Below are positions 16,401 to 24,974 of a stretch of DNA of 64,000 nt, in pieces. Each line of letters opens with the position of its first letter. Positions within the stretch are counted from its first letter, which is position 1. The translations under genes and the position numbers were made by a program. The stretch is taken from the NCBI RefSeq assembly GCF_028745515.1, contig NZ_JAQZSG010000008.1, positions 93,311 through 157,310 on the forward strand, read 5' to 3'. The notes beneath the pieces are model-generated. The model made no database searches and had not been told where the DNA came from. It was given only the letters and a program-made list of their open reading frames with translations. This DNA comes from Paenibacillus thermotolerans (lineage in GTDB: Bacteria > Bacillota > Bacilli > Paenibacillales > YIM-B00363).

Positions 16401-17950
16401 AAATGCTCCTGCTCCCGGTCGCGGTCAATGGCCGGGTTCGTTACGACGGCAACGCTCTCTTTAATGAAATCGGGAATATTTTTGCGTTCCGGATTGATCG
16501 CCGCCAGCGGTCCGTCATGGCCGAGAGAGCGGATCGGCTCGGCGCCGGTTTCGGACATCGCTTCGATCATTTGGATGCCCTCGCGGTCCCAGCCTGCCGC
16601 CGAATACAGCGCATCGGTCACTTGCACGTCAGGATACGGAGCCGCTTCCGGGAACTCATTTTCATAGAACAAATGCTTGTGCATTCCATCGAAATTGGTG
16701 CGCTTCTTGGCGCGTTCCAGCACGATCGTCTGCAGCGACTCGTAAGGAATGACTTGGATATGTTCGCCGCGGTTCAATACGACGCCGATTTTTTCGCCCG
16801 GAGCGATCGGTCTCGGCTCGGCGACCATTTCTCCTACGGTAATAATGCCTTGCTCGGAGGAGAAATAGAGGGAGGTTTCGCTTTCAACCATCCATACCGG
16901 ACGCAGTCCCAGCGCGTCGACGCTGAATACGCATTCGTTGCCGTAGCGGGATACGATGCCCGCCGGACCTTGTGCATAATGGCCCCAAATTTGGCGATAG
17001 TAAACATAAAGATCTTGGAGCTCTTCGCGGAAATGCTTCATTTCGTTGTAGATCGGCGGGAACACAAGCTCCATCGCTTCAAACAGCGAAAATCCGAAAC
17101 GGTGAATGAACGTCTCGATCGTACGGTTCATATCCTGAGAGTCGCTGCCGCCGTCTACGAGGGGAACGCCGACCATATCGGCTTCGGAGCGCATCTTCTT
17201 CACGGTGTTGATTTCGCCGTTATGGCCGAGGAGCGAGAACGGCTGTACGCGGAAGAAGTTCGAAAGCGTATTTGTGGAATAGCGGTTATGGCCGATCGTA
17301 GCCTGCGCTGCGAACAGCGGATCTTGCGTATCCTTGAAATATTTCGGCAAAATGCTCGCCGAACCAAGCACTTTATAAGCGGCGGTCACGTTGCTGAGCG
17401 ATGCGACGTGAACGTTGTACTTGGTCTCGATTGCAATGTGAAGCTCAAACAGCCGGTCGGCAATATTGCCTTCGCCTTCATATAGGCCGGTTACCTGCCA
17501 GAAGACAGGCTCGTCGTTTCGGCCGTTCGGTCCGAGTACGGTGCTGTTCACCTGGTTTTCCTGCTCCAGGACGATAGCTGCGCCGTGTTGCTCGAACAGC
17601 TCGCGTATGCCGGCCTGCATATCCGCCGCGGAAATGTCCAGCTTGCGGGGCACGAAAATATGCGCCGCGAAAAAACGGTCGTCATAGGCGAGTGAACCGT
17701 CTTTGCCGGCTTCCGCCAGTCTTTTCTCCCATAACGCGCGCGGAATATCCGTCAGGATGCCGCAGCCGTCGCCTTCTCCGTCAATAAAGCCCGAACGGTG
17801 TTCCATTTTGACGAGCGCTTCGATCGTCTTTTGGACGTTGTCCCGGGACGGATGACCGTTTTTCTCAATGATGCAAATAATTCCGCAGCTATCGTGCTCT
17901 TGCAGCAACAGGTTTTGAAATAAACCTTCGTTCTTCATAGCTTGGTTCAT
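13415..17950 (-). CDS. gltB: Glutamate synthase large subunit
   Basis: A 1511-residue ferredoxin/NADPH-type glutamate synthase alpha chain, which makes two glutamates from glutamine and 2-oxoglutarate. It has an N-terminal class II glutaminase domain whose nucleophile is Cys22 after a 21-residue propeptide (HDSCGI), then a central domain, then the FMN domain with GGTGAAR. The [3Fe-4S] ligands lie in CTACRGCHLDTCHVG (C-x5-C-x4-C), and a C-terminal beta-helix has repeated GxxGxxG turns. Length is normal. The small subunit gene gltD is not adjacent: a terminator and IS region follow directly. Upstream are an unusual leader hairpin and a perfect GlnR/TnrA box. Confidence 0.96.
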   Translation of the reverse strand: MNQAMKNEGLFQNLLLQEHDSCGIICIIEKNGHPSRDNVQKTIEALVKMEHRSGFIDGEGDGCGILTDIPRALWEKRLAEAGKDGSLAYDDRFFAAHIFVPRKLDISAADMQAGIRELFEQHGAAIVLEQENQVNSTVLGPNGRNDEPVFWQVTGLYEGEGNIADRLFELHIAIETKYNVHVASLSNVTAAYKVLGSASILPKYFKDTQDPLFAAQATIGHNRYSTNTLSNFFRVQPFSLLGHNGEINTVKKMRSEADMVGVPLVDGGSDSQDMNRTIETFIHRFGFSLFEAMELVFPPIYNEMKHFREELQDLYVYYRQIWGHYAQGPAGIVSRYGNECVFSVDALGLRPVWMVESETSLYFSSEQGIITVGEMVAEPRPIAPGEKIGVVLNRGEHIQVIPYESLQTIVLERAKKRTNFDGMHKHLFYENEFPEAAPYPDVQVTDALYSAAGWDREGIQMIEAMSETGAEPIRSLGHDGPLAAINPERKNIPDFIKESVAVVTNPAIDRDREQEHFSTRMVIGPRSSIYGEVDARLRMELPAPLLLEGSNGAGSFEALGQPSLEQLVAAFGSSVRGFSLSFPRGASLKASIDALAENVIAAVREGASLIVLDDSEANNNDKLWMDPHLAVSRVDIALRSVKLDGGDNLRRQASIVLRSAAIRSLHDIAVATGLGADLISPYALFATASAKNGAESARKVFTALQKGLEKVISTIGTHEVRGYTRFFSAIGLHPEVAEMLDIVNYLGSETGGTGFDKLEKDAEARYEDYNNNPKAKSARNFHFFGRMWKALVEAAAGQAPYSDYRDKLREEEQKNPISIRHVADFNYEKALSEGRKPLAPSDVNISVGDHDLPMLISSMSFGSQNEIAFRAYAEAGERLNMVTMNGEGGEIKDMLGRYKRTRGAQVASGRFGVNVELANAVAFLEIKIGQGAKPGEGGHLPGSKVTSKIAEARNATIGSDLISPSNNHDIYSIEDLAQLISELKEASNHQAKIIVKVPVVPGIGTIAVGVAKAGADVITLSGFDGGTGAARMHSLQHVGLPTEIGTKLAHVALIEAGLRHKVELWSDGGMKSGADVVKMMMLGANRCGFASISMQAIGCTACRGCHLDTCHVGIATQIDSMHEAEEKGLRRFVPREFDTAVHSLVRLFSAMGEEVREIVAALGFKNAQDLVGRSDLLQQVAYHDQIDLSAILRPAPIQFIKTSSTADATATVASAESVIAAVGAEGMYPSSLSFDAPIHRNWSKVSAETRIIGSRFSSNRVRDRFNGKYDNLPDISLVLSDGSVPGNGLGAFNARGVNITVHGGAEDGVGKMSFGGKIAILKAPGKHKAFINGSVGKSFAYGAQKGTFIVQGNADSRACIRLSGADVIFGGELAGPLRDDLGNIAGRANLKGFAFEYMTNGRAVVMGDPGPWICAGMTGGVIYQRIQPELGLDVAAIERRVAKGAKVNIAKLGDKSKADLSELLSQYRDELANSGQADSAAKVAALLENLDAHFVRISPVTMQADQSVATE

Positions 17951-17959
17951 GTGTTTGGC

Positions 17960-17988
17960 GGTCAGAGATGGTCCTGACCTTCACCTCC
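17960..17988 (-). promoter_or_regulatory. gltB leader: Shine-Dalgarno separated from start by a hairpin
   Basis: The only strong ribosome binding site is GGAGGTG (complement of 17982-17988), about 31 nt before the ATG at 17950. Between them GGTCAG and CTGACC (17960-17979) form a hairpin that would bring site and start to a near-normal distance. The in-frame sequence upstream has a TGA just after the Shine-Dalgarno, so no better start exists. Confidence 0.5.
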
Positions 17989-18008
17989 TATAGAAATGAA
18001 ATAAAATT

Positions 18009-18022
18009 TGCATAATTATGCA
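18009..18022. promoter_or_regulatory. Perfect 14-bp palindrome upstream of gltB
   Basis: TGCATAATTATGCA, 59-72 bp before the gltB start in AT-rich DNA. It could be an operator or overlap the promoter; the cognate regulator is unknown. It contains a T-N11-A spacing as LysR-type sites do. Confidence 0.4.
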
Positions 18023-18148
18023 GTTAAACGAATAAAAAAATAGTATTCAGTTCGGAGATGCAATGCAAGACAGTGAAAAACGATCCGCAAAAGCCGAAGG
18101 GATACTGCAAACAAACGAGTTTATGACGTATGAGAAACCACGGAAGAC

Positions 18149-18365
18149 ACCGCGGAAAATCAAGGAAAATCGCTTACATACGCCGGATGGTAAAAGTAAA
18201 TACAGAATATCACGAAATCTGACATACGACAATAAAGAAACGTCGTGTAAGCGTTTTTAACATGTATAAAATTATTTATAGGACTGAATAAAAAATATTT
18301 TTTGGAATTGTCGGACAATTCGGAAAAGGGGCGGTTTTTCGCGGATTTCCTTGATTTTTCGCGGT
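18149..18365. repeat. Inverted repeat pair in the gltB-hemL gap
   Basis: A 25-bp arm at 18149-18173 recurs inverted at 18341-18365 with 22 of 25 matches (core CGCGgAAAATCAAGGAAA). The arms are 167 bp apart. The GlnR-type box lies between them. The gap 17951-18482 otherwise holds no supported gene. Confidence 0.6.
18246..18262. promoter_or_regulatory. GlnR/TnrA box upstream of gltB
   Basis: TGTAAGCGTTTTTAACA matches TGTNA-N7-TNACA at every fixed position. It is about 300 bp upstream of the gltB start; in Bacillus, gltAB is a TnrA target. Confidence 0.55.
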
Positions 18366-18384
18366 ATTTTCACGGTATATTGAA

Positions 18385-18425
18385 GGCGGACCTCCCGGGG
18401 TCAAGAGAGTCCGGAAAGGTCCGCC
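18385..18425 (-). terminator. Hairpin downstream of hemL
   Basis: GGCGGACCT and AGGTCCGCC pair across a 23-nt GC-rich loop, 58-98 bp after the hemL stop. There is no clear T-run, so it may stabilise the transcript or be a weak terminator. Confidence 0.5.
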
Positions 18426-18482
18426 ATGAGAAAATTTTCGAGAGAAAAAATAGTTTGTGAGATAATCTGACAAATGTTTTGT

Positions 18483-19787
18483 TTACATACGAGCAAATGC
18501 TTTCTTCGCGGCTTCGATGGTGAAATCGACGTCTTCTTCGGTATGGGCCGTCGTCAGGAACCAAGCTTCGTATTTGGAAGGGGCCAAGCAGACGCCTTCC
18601 TCAAGCATCGCGCGGAAGAAGCGGGCGAACATTTCGCCGTCGGCCGCCTGGGCTTCTTCATAATTGGTAACCGCGTGGTCGTAGAAGTGCGTGGAGAACG
18701 CGCCGCGGATGCGGTTGATCGTCAGCGGGATGCCGCGGGCGGCTGCAAGGTCGGCCAAGCCGCCCGCAAGCGCTGCGGCGAGCGAGTCGAGCCGCTCGTA
18801 AGTGCCGGGGCGCCGCAGCTCGGCGACGCAAGCTATTCCTGCGGACATGGACAGCGGGTTGCCTGCGTGCGTTCCCGCCTGATAGGCGGGCCCGAGCGGA
18901 GCAACCTGCTCCATGATGTCCGCGCGGCCGCCGTAGGCGCCGATCGGCACGCCGCCGCCGATGATTTTGCCCATGGCCGTCAAGTCGGGCCGAATCGTTT
19001 CTGCGTTCCCTTGCGCAAGGAACGTCGACGCCGCTCCCCAATGGAAGCGGAACGCAGTGATGACCTCGTCATAGATGACGAGCGCTCCGGCTTCGCGGGC
19101 CATCGTGCACAAGCCCTCCAGGAATCCGGGCTTGGGAGGCACGATGCCGAAGTTGCCGACGATCGGCTCGACCATGACGGCGGCCGTCTCCGGTCCCCAG
19201 CGCTCCAGCGCCGCCTTCAAGGCGCCCAAGTCGTTGAAGGGGACCGTGATGACGGACTCGGCGACGCCGACCGGCACGCCCGCGCTGTCCGGCACGCCGA
19301 GCGTGGACGGGCCGGAGCCGGCGGCGACGAGCACCAGGTCGGAGTGGCCGTGGTAGCAGCCCGCGAATTTGATGATTTTCGTCCGGCCGGTATAGGCTCT
19401 CGCCACGCGAATCGTAGTCATGACCGCTTCGGTGCCTGAGTTTGTAAAGCGAACCTTGTCGAGCGAAGGTATCGCTTCCTTTAATAGCTTCGCAAATTCG
19501 ATCTCCAGCTCCGTCGGCGTTCCGTACAAAATGCCGTTCTCCGCCGCTCGCGAGATCGCCTCCGTTACCGCAGGGTGCGCGTGTCCGAGAATAATCGGGC
19601 CGTACGCCGCTAGATAATCGACGTATCGGTTTCCGTCGGCATCCCAGAAATATGCTCCTTGCCCCCGCTTCATAAATACGGGCGTACCGCCGCCGACCGC
19701 TTTGAACGAGCGGGACGGCGAGTTCACGCCGCCTACGATATGCTGCTGCGCTTCCTTATATAGCTGGTGCGACTTCTCGTGATTCAT
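18483..19787 (-). CDS. hemL: Glutamate-1-semialdehyde 2,1-aminomutase
   Basis: A 434-residue PLP enzyme of class III aminotransferase fold, which converts glutamate-1-semialdehyde to 5-aminolevulinate in tetrapyrrole synthesis. It shows [10 protein letters not shown] near the N-terminus, [10 protein letters not shown] for cofactor binding, YDEVITAFR, and the PLP lysine in [10 protein letters not shown]. The ATG at 19787 is chosen because GGAGG lies 10 nt before it; an in-frame ATG seven codons earlier would place that Shine-Dalgarno inside the gene. No other hem genes are adjacent, so it may be a solitary or second copy. Confidence 0.95.
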   Translation of the reverse strand: MNHEKSHQLYKEAQQHIVGGVNSPSRSFKAVGGGTPVFMKRGQGAYFWDADGNRYVDYLAAYGPIILGHAHPAVTEAISRAAENGILYGTPTELEIEFAKLLKEAIPSLDKVRFTNSGTEAVMTTIRVARAYTGRTKIIKFAGCYHGHSDLVLVAAGSGPSTLGVPDSAGVPVGVAESVITVPFNDLGALKAALERWGPETAAVMVEPIVGNFGIVPPKPGFLEGLCTMAREAGALVIYDEVITAFRFHWGAASTFLAQGNAETIRPDLTAMGKIIGGGVPIGAYGGRADIMEQVAPLGPAYQAGTHAGNPLSMSAGIACVAELRRPGTYERLDSLAAALAGGLADLAAARGIPLTINRIRGAFSTHFYDHAVTNYEEAQAADGEMFARFFRAMLEEGVCLAPSKYEAWFLTTAHTEEDVDFTIEAAKKAFARM

Positions 19788-20133
19788 CGGATCGATTCCT
19801 CCATTCAAATGTTCAACACGGATTGGTGGTTTTTTCCAGAAAAAAATGGAGGAGATTTCCTCTCGACAATATTTTTATAGAAATTTATTCCGTGTATAAT
19901 GATGGTGATGGTATAATGATTTTATCCGAAATAAACCTCTATTAAAAACAAGTTTTATCCGGCATCAGAAAGGTTAAACCTTTTGTTTCCGCAAAGTCAA
20001 GAGTCAAGCAATCCTTCCGATTCTAGCGGCACATCCGCGATCTCTTCAAAAAATATGCTAAACAAAAAAATATTTCCTCCAAATTTTAATTATATATTGA
20101 ATGTTTCCTCCTATGGTGGTAATATATTCTATA

Positions 20134-20147
20134 TGAAAGCGCATTCT
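20134..20147. promoter_or_regulatory. Candidate cre / LacI-type operator 1
   Basis: TGAAAGCGCATTCT differs from the catabolite-responsive consensus TGWAANCGNTNWCA-type palindrome at two positions. It is about 340 bp upstream of the sugar-binding protein gene. Confidence 0.4.
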
Positions 20148-20165
20148 TTGCAACGGCATTCACGG

Positions 20166-20179
20166 TTTAAACGTTTGCA
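20166..20179. promoter_or_regulatory. Candidate cre / LacI-type operator 2
   Basis: TTTAAACGTTTGCA, a near match to TGTAAACGTTTACA with its AAACGTTT core intact. It lies 18 bp beyond the first candidate, so a pair may act together. Confidence 0.4.
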
Positions 20180-20483
20180 AAACGGAGCTTGTTCAGGCGC
20201 GTTTTTAGTAGAAAGGCCTTGTACATATGTAAGGAGGTGGTGCTCCTTTTCCCCGTGGAAACGAATTTTGAGCATTGCATTACGGATGAGCAAGCTGGGG
20301 GATCATTGGATGCGGAAAGTAAAGGTGGCTCAGTCTTTATTCGGGTCGGTCCGGTATTTTCACACACGCGATAAACAGCACAAGATCGAGCCGAACGCAA
20401 GGAAACTGCTAATATGCATTTCGCATCTCGCAAAGAACGGTAGTTTATAACAACGGTTTCGATCAGAAAAAGGGAGGATTCAA

Positions 20484-21860
20484 ATGAAAAGCAAAAAGCT
20501 CTTGTCTTTATTGTTGATCTTTACGTTGATCATCTCGCTGTTTGCCGCATGCTCCGGAGGGGGCTCCAATGACGCCGGCAAAGACGAACCGGCTCCTGCA
20601 ACCGAAGGCGAAGATACCGGTACGGAAGCTGAGACGCCTCCTGCAGATAAACCGGCCGCGTCGGGGGAGAAGGTTGAAATTTCGTTCTGGTACGGCTGGG
20701 GCGGCACCGAGGGCGAAGCGATGAAGAAGCTGATTCAAAAGTTTAACGACAGCCAAGACCGCATCGTCGTAATCGGCACCGAAGAAGGCGATTACTCGAA
20801 GCAAACGACGGCAATCGCCGCAGGCAACCCGCCGGATGTAGCGAGCAACTTCGGCCATGCGACCGTACCGAACGGCGTAACCGGCCAAAACACGCCGCTT
20901 GACGCTTACATGGAAAAGTCCGGACTTGACGCTTCCGCATTCGTGCCGGGCGCCATCAAACAGCAGCAGTACGACGGCGTAACTTACGCGGTACCGCTCA
21001 ACATGCATATCTCCATGCTTCTTTATAATAAGAAAATTCTTGCCGAAGCGGGCTACGACAGACCGCCGGAAACGATTCAAGAGATGGAAGAGTATTTCGA
21101 CAAGCTCAGCCAAATCGAACCGACCGGCGAGATTAAGAGACTCGCATTCTACCCGAACCTTGATATTTACAGCTATGCGTATGTGTTCGGCGGCGGCTTC
21201 TATAACGAGTCCACCGGCGAAATTACTCCGCAAGACCCCGGTCTGATCGAAGCGATGAAATGGAACGCGAAGATGTGGAAGAAAGCGGGCGGAAGCGAGA
21301 AGATCAATCCGTTCACGGCATCTTTAGGCGGCTGGCTCACGGCCGAAGACCCGTTCTTCGTAGGCAAATACGCCATGACGTCCGGCGGCGAGTGGGTGCC
21401 GACGTTCCAGAAGAAGTTTGCTCCGGATCTCGACATGGGCATCGCTCCGATGCCGTATGACGCGAAGCACCCGGAAAAGAAAGGCGCAGGCACGGTAAAT
21501 ACAAGCACATTGTACATTCCGAAAGGCGCGAAGCATCCGGACGAAGCGTGGGAGTTCATCAACTGGTTCATGCAGCCGGAGAACGTCGCCGAGTGGAACG
21601 CCGCGATCGGCAACCTGCCTCCAGTCCTTGCGGCTCTCGACGTTCCGGTATTCGACAACGTTCCGGGCTTCAAAGAATTCCTTGAAGAGTCCAAAAACCC
21701 GAACCTCGTTACGTTCCCGGCTTCGCCTTACATGGCCGACTACATGAACGAAATCGGCGTCGCTTACAACGAAGTGCTTCTCGGCAACATGACGGCGGAG
21801 CAAGCGGCCAAGCAAATCGCCGACAAGATGGTTCCGATCCTGGAGAAACACAAGAAGTAA
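20484..21860 (+). CDS. Carbohydrate ABC transporter substrate-binding lipoprotein
   Basis: A 458-residue family 1 extracellular solute-binding protein. The signal sequence ends in the lipobox FAAC (Cys22), followed by a Gly/Ser and acidic/Pro-rich linker of about 40 residues. The mature domain begins VEISFWYGWGGTEGEAM and continues with a typical MalE-like fold, including IPKGAKHPDEAWEFINWFM near the C-terminus. AGGGAGGA precedes the ATG. It is the first gene of a roughly 13-kb same-strand locus; a strong hairpin follows, which may raise its expression over the downstream genes. The sugar is unknown. Confidence 0.93.
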   Translation: MKSKKLLSLLLIFTLIISLFAACSGGGSNDAGKDEPAPATEGEDTGTEAETPPADKPAASGEKVEISFWYGWGGTEGEAMKKLIQKFNDSQDRIVVIGTEEGDYSKQTTAIAAGNPPDVASNFGHATVPNGVTGQNTPLDAYMEKSGLDASAFVPGAIKQQQYDGVTYAVPLNMHISMLLYNKKILAEAGYDRPPETIQEMEEYFDKLSQIEPTGEIKRLAFYPNLDIYSYAYVFGGGFYNESTGEITPQDPGLIEAMKWNAKMWKKAGGSEKINPFTASLGGWLTAEDPFFVGKYAMTSGGEWVPTFQKKFAPDLDMGIAPMPYDAKHPEKKGAGTVNTSTLYIPKGAKHPDEAWEFINWFMQPENVAEWNAAIGNLPPVLAALDVPVFDNVPGFKEFLEESKNPNLVTFPASPYMADYMNEIGVAYNEVLLGNMTAEQAAKQIADKMVPILEKHKK

Positions 21861-21901
21861 ACGTGCAATCGATGATAATAGCGGTTTAGTAAGCATATGT
21901 G

Positions 21902-21932
21902 GACTCCTGCCCTCTCTGAGTGGGCAGGAGTC
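21902..21932 (+). terminator. Strong intercistronic hairpin
   Basis: GACTCCTGCCC pairs perfectly with GGGCAGGAGTC across 9 nt. No T-run follows, so partial termination or 3' end stabilisation of the binding-protein transcript is more likely than full termination. Confidence 0.65.
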
Positions 21933-21992
21933 GGTATTATTATTCGGAAGTTCGGGTACGGAACAGGTTAAGGTTTTGGGGGTGGAGAAAAT

Positions 21993-24947
21993 ATGCGGTC
22001 TCAAACGATAGCGGTCAAAGTGCTGAAAACAAGCCTTCTTTTCTTTATACTGAGCAGCTTTGTCTTAACCCCTGCAGGATTGGGGCCGAGCGCGGACGCA
22101 TCCGGCAAGCTGGCCGATAAATATAAAGATGCGCTCAAGCTGAAGCCGGTCGATTTTTCAGCCTTTAGCGAAGCGCAGCTGCCGATGTACGCAAACGTAG
22201 TTCAGAAGCAGATGGACGAAGGTGTCGCCGATGTGAAGGGCACCCGCGTCGAAATTTCTTCCGCCGCATACAGCGCCTTCGGTTCGCTGGCGAACGCGGC
22301 GCCGGAGCTGAAATCCGGAATCGGAGATAAAGCTCAAGAGGTATTGCTTTGGCAAGAGGATGTAGATTGGATCGAATGGCCGGTCGAAGTGCCGGAGGAC
22401 GGTTTTTACAACATAGAGCTGACTTATTATCCGATTGAGGGAAAGCGATCTTCAATCGACAGAGCGTTAAAAATCGATAATCAGTTTCCGTTCAACGAGG
22501 CTCAGCGGCTTGCCTTTTACCGCATGTGGGCAGATAAGGCGGAGCCCGTGCTGAACAGCAAGGGAGACCACATTCGTCCGAAGCAGGTCGAGGTCCCGCG
22601 CTGGGAGACGGTCAGGCTGGTTGACAATGAGGGAAAGCACCCGGAGCCCTTCCGGTTTTATATGACGAAAGGAAAGCATACGCTGCGCATGGAGACGCTG
22701 AAGGAGCCGGTCGCAATCGAGAAGCTGGCGCTTGTGTCTCCGGAGGATCCTCCTTCTTATGAACAAGTGAAGCAGGCGTATGCGGACAACGGTTACAAGG
22801 AAACGAAGGACCGTTTCGTAAAAATTCAAGCGGAGAAAGCGTGGTACAAAACCGACCCGACGATTCGCAGGGAGTCCGGCTCGGATCCGCTCGTGGAGCC
22901 GGCGGCCGGCGGAAATTTGATCCTGAACGTGATCGGCGATTACCGCTGGCGAAAGGGCGGCCAGTACATAACCTGGAAGCTGGACGTGCCTGAGGACGGG
23001 CTGTACAAGATCGCCTTCAAGGTAGGACAGTGGTGGGGCGACGGCTTGCCGGGCTACCGCAAAATCGAGCTGGACGGCAAAGTTCCGTTCAAGGAGCTGG
23101 AACAATATTCGTTCCGCTACGACAGGGATTATTATATCGAAACGCTCGGCAACAAGAACGAGCACTACCTGTTTTATTTGACGAAGGGCGAGCACACGCT
23201 CAAAATGACGGCGCAGCTCGGACCGTACACCGACGTGATTCAATCGCTGTCGGACACGATCTTCCAGATTTCAAAGGTAAACCGCGACATCATCAAGGTT
23301 ACCGGCACGAAGCCGGACTTGAACTTCCGATATGAGCTGGAAAAACGCATTCCGACGATCATCGGGGATTTGGATCAAATCATTGAGGGCTTGTCCTTCC
23401 AGATCGAAGAGCTGCGGGATATTGCCGGCAAATCGCCTGCGATCGTGGAAAGCCTTAAGATGATTCGGGATCAGTATCGGCAAATGAGAGAAAACCCCGA
23501 CAAAATTCCGGTCATGCTGGAAGACATCACGAACACGCAAGGACAGCTCGGCAACTGGATGCTCAGCTTGAAGGAAACGCCGCTCGTCATGGATTATATT
23601 GTCGTCGCGTCACCGGATGAAAGAATGCCGCGTGCGATGTCGAATTTATTCCAGCGCATGTGGTCGATGACGCAAAACTTCATCACATCGTTCTACAAGG
23701 ATTACGACAGTGTCGGCGACAACTTCGGCGGAACCGGCGAAAACAAGGTCATCGACGTCTGGGTCGGCAACGGCCGCGAGTGGGCGGAGCTGCTGAAGGA
23801 TTTGGCGGACGAGGACTTCACGCCGGAGACGGGCATATACGTCAACGTCAATACGATTCCGGCCGGACAGCTTGCCGTCGGCTCGGCCAATACGCTGCTG
23901 CTGGCAGCGAGCTCGGGCAGGGCGCCGGACGTAGCGACGAGCGCGGCGTCGACGCTGCCGGTCGAGTTCTCGATTCGCGGAGCGGTAGCGGACCTGAGCA
24001 AGTTCCCGGACTTCGACGAAGTGGCGAAGCAGTTTCTGCCGGGGTCTTTGATCCCGTTCCAATACAACGGCGGCGTATACGCGCTTCCGGAAACGCAGGA
24101 CTTCAACCTGCTGCTGTATCGCAAAGACATTTTGAGCGAATTGAATTTGGGTATCCCCGAAACGTGGGAGGATTTCTATAAGATGCTCCCGATCCTGCAG
24201 CGAAACGGCATGAACGCTTGGGTTCCCGCAGTGATCGATCCGTTCCTGTACCAGCACGGCGGCAGCTTCTATTCCGACGATCTTACCGAAACGGGATTGA
24301 ATACGCCGGAAGCGTACGCCGCGTTCAAGGAATGGACGGACTTGTATACAAACTACCGGCTGCCGATTCAGGCGGACTTCTTTAACCGGATGCGCTCCGG
24401 CGAAATGCCGATCGGACTCGGCGGCTATCAAATGTACGTCCTGCTCGCAACCGCCGCTCCCGAGCTGGCGGGCCGCTGGGGCATCGCTCCGGCGCCGGGC
24501 ATTCGCAAGGAAGACGGAACGGTCGACCGGACCGCCGGCGGCGCGGTAACCGGCACGGTTATTTTTAATGATTCCGATAAGAAGGAAGAATCGTGGCAAT
24601 TCGTCAAATGGTGGATGAGCAAGGAAACGCAGCTTCGCTTCGGCCAGGAGCTGGAGTCGCTGCTCGGCGTCGAGGCAAGATGGAATTCCGCGAATATCGA
24701 AGCGTTCGAGGAGTTACCGTGGTCCAAGGAAGATTTGGCTACCTTTAAGGAGCAGTGGAAATGGTACCGCGAGCAGCCCGTCGTTCCCGGCGGATATTTT
24801 ACGGCCAGACATATTGCCAATGCGTGGAACCGCGTTGTTTTATCCGCCGTTAATCCGAGGGAATCGCTTGAACAAGCGGTAAAGGACATTAATAAAGAGC
24901 TGAGGGCCAAACAGGAAGAGTTCGGCTTCAAGGTTTCCACCGAATAA
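21993..24947 (+). CDS. Giant multidomain solute-binding protein with duplicated beta-sandwich modules
   Basis: A 984-residue exported protein, about twice the usual binding-protein length. After a signal peptide (hydrophobic core about residues 10-28, no lipobox Cys) come two related modules. Each contains VPEDG(F/L)Y followed by (N/K)I (about residues 133 and 332) and a later TKG(K/E)HTL motif (about 224 and 397). This is a clear internal duplication resembling carbohydrate-binding beta-sandwiches. A helical segment follows (about 440-570), then a family 1 solute-binding domain (about 580-984). The product probably binds a large or surface glycan and delivers it to the adjacent permeases. 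That role is inferred. Confidence 0.85.
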   Translation: MRSQTIAVKVLKTSLLFFILSSFVLTPAGLGPSADASGKLADKYKDALKLKPVDFSAFSEAQLPMYANVVQKQMDEGVADVKGTRVEISSAAYSAFGSLANAAPELKSGIGDKAQEVLLWQEDVDWIEWPVEVPEDGFYNIELTYYPIEGKRSSIDRALKIDNQFPFNEAQRLAFYRMWADKAEPVLNSKGDHIRPKQVEVPRWETVRLVDNEGKHPEPFRFYMTKGKHTLRMETLKEPVAIEKLALVSPEDPPSYEQVKQAYADNGYKETKDRFVKIQAEKAWYKTDPTIRRESGSDPLVEPAAGGNLILNVIGDYRWRKGGQYITWKLDVPEDGLYKIAFKVGQWWGDGLPGYRKIELDGKVPFKELEQYSFRYDRDYYIETLGNKNEHYLFYLTKGEHTLKMTAQLGPYTDVIQSLSDTIFQISKVNRDIIKVTGTKPDLNFRYELEKRIPTIIGDLDQIIEGLSFQIEELRDIAGKSPAIVESLKMIRDQYRQMRENPDKIPVMLEDITNTQGQLGNWMLSLKETPLVMDYIVVASPDERMPRAMSNLFQRMWSMTQNFITSFYKDYDSVGDNFGGTGENKVIDVWVGNGREWAELLKDLADEDFTPETGIYVNVNTIPAGQLAVGSANTLLLAASSGRAPDVATSAASTLPVEFSIRGAVADLSKFPDFDEVAKQFLPGSLIPFQYNGGVYALPETQDFNLLLYRKDILSELNLGIPETWEDFYKMLPILQRNGMNAWVPAVIDPFLYQHGGSFYSDDLTETGLNTPEAYAAFKEWTDLYTNYRLPIQADFFNRMRSGEMPIGLGGYQMYVLLATAAPELAGRWGIAPAPGIRKEDGTVDRTAGGAVTGTVIFNDSDKKEESWQFVKWWMSKETQLRFGQELESLLGVEARWNSANIEAFEELPWSKEDLATFKEQWKWYREQPVVPGGYFTARHIANAWNRVVLSAVNPRESLEQAVKDINKELRAKQEEFGFKVSTE

Positions 24948-24974
24948 TCAGTACATGGAAGGGACGGATCTTCG

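Larger units (their letters stand above)
19788..20483. other. Long intergenic / leader region before the ABC locus
   Basis: An AT-rich divergent region between hemL and the binding protein gene. On the plus strand there are two TATAAT boxes near 19895-19920 and two cre-like sites (20134, 20166). A small AAGGAG/CTCCTT hairpin followed by T lies at 20231-20250. On the complement strand a GAGGA/TCCTC hairpin followed by seven T lies in the hemL leader (about 19838-19862). The 155-codon open frame at 19983-20450 has no ribosome binding site or domain and is not called. Confidence 0.5.

Noticed and set aside
14045..17485. Very long open frames antisense to gltB
   Set aside because: They mirror the codon structure of a high-GC gene, have arginine-rich low-complexity products, no ribosome binding sites and no domains.
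19983..20450. 155-codon open frame before the ABC locus
   Set aside because: No ribosome binding site or domain, skewed composition, and it overlaps candidate cre sites and hairpins.
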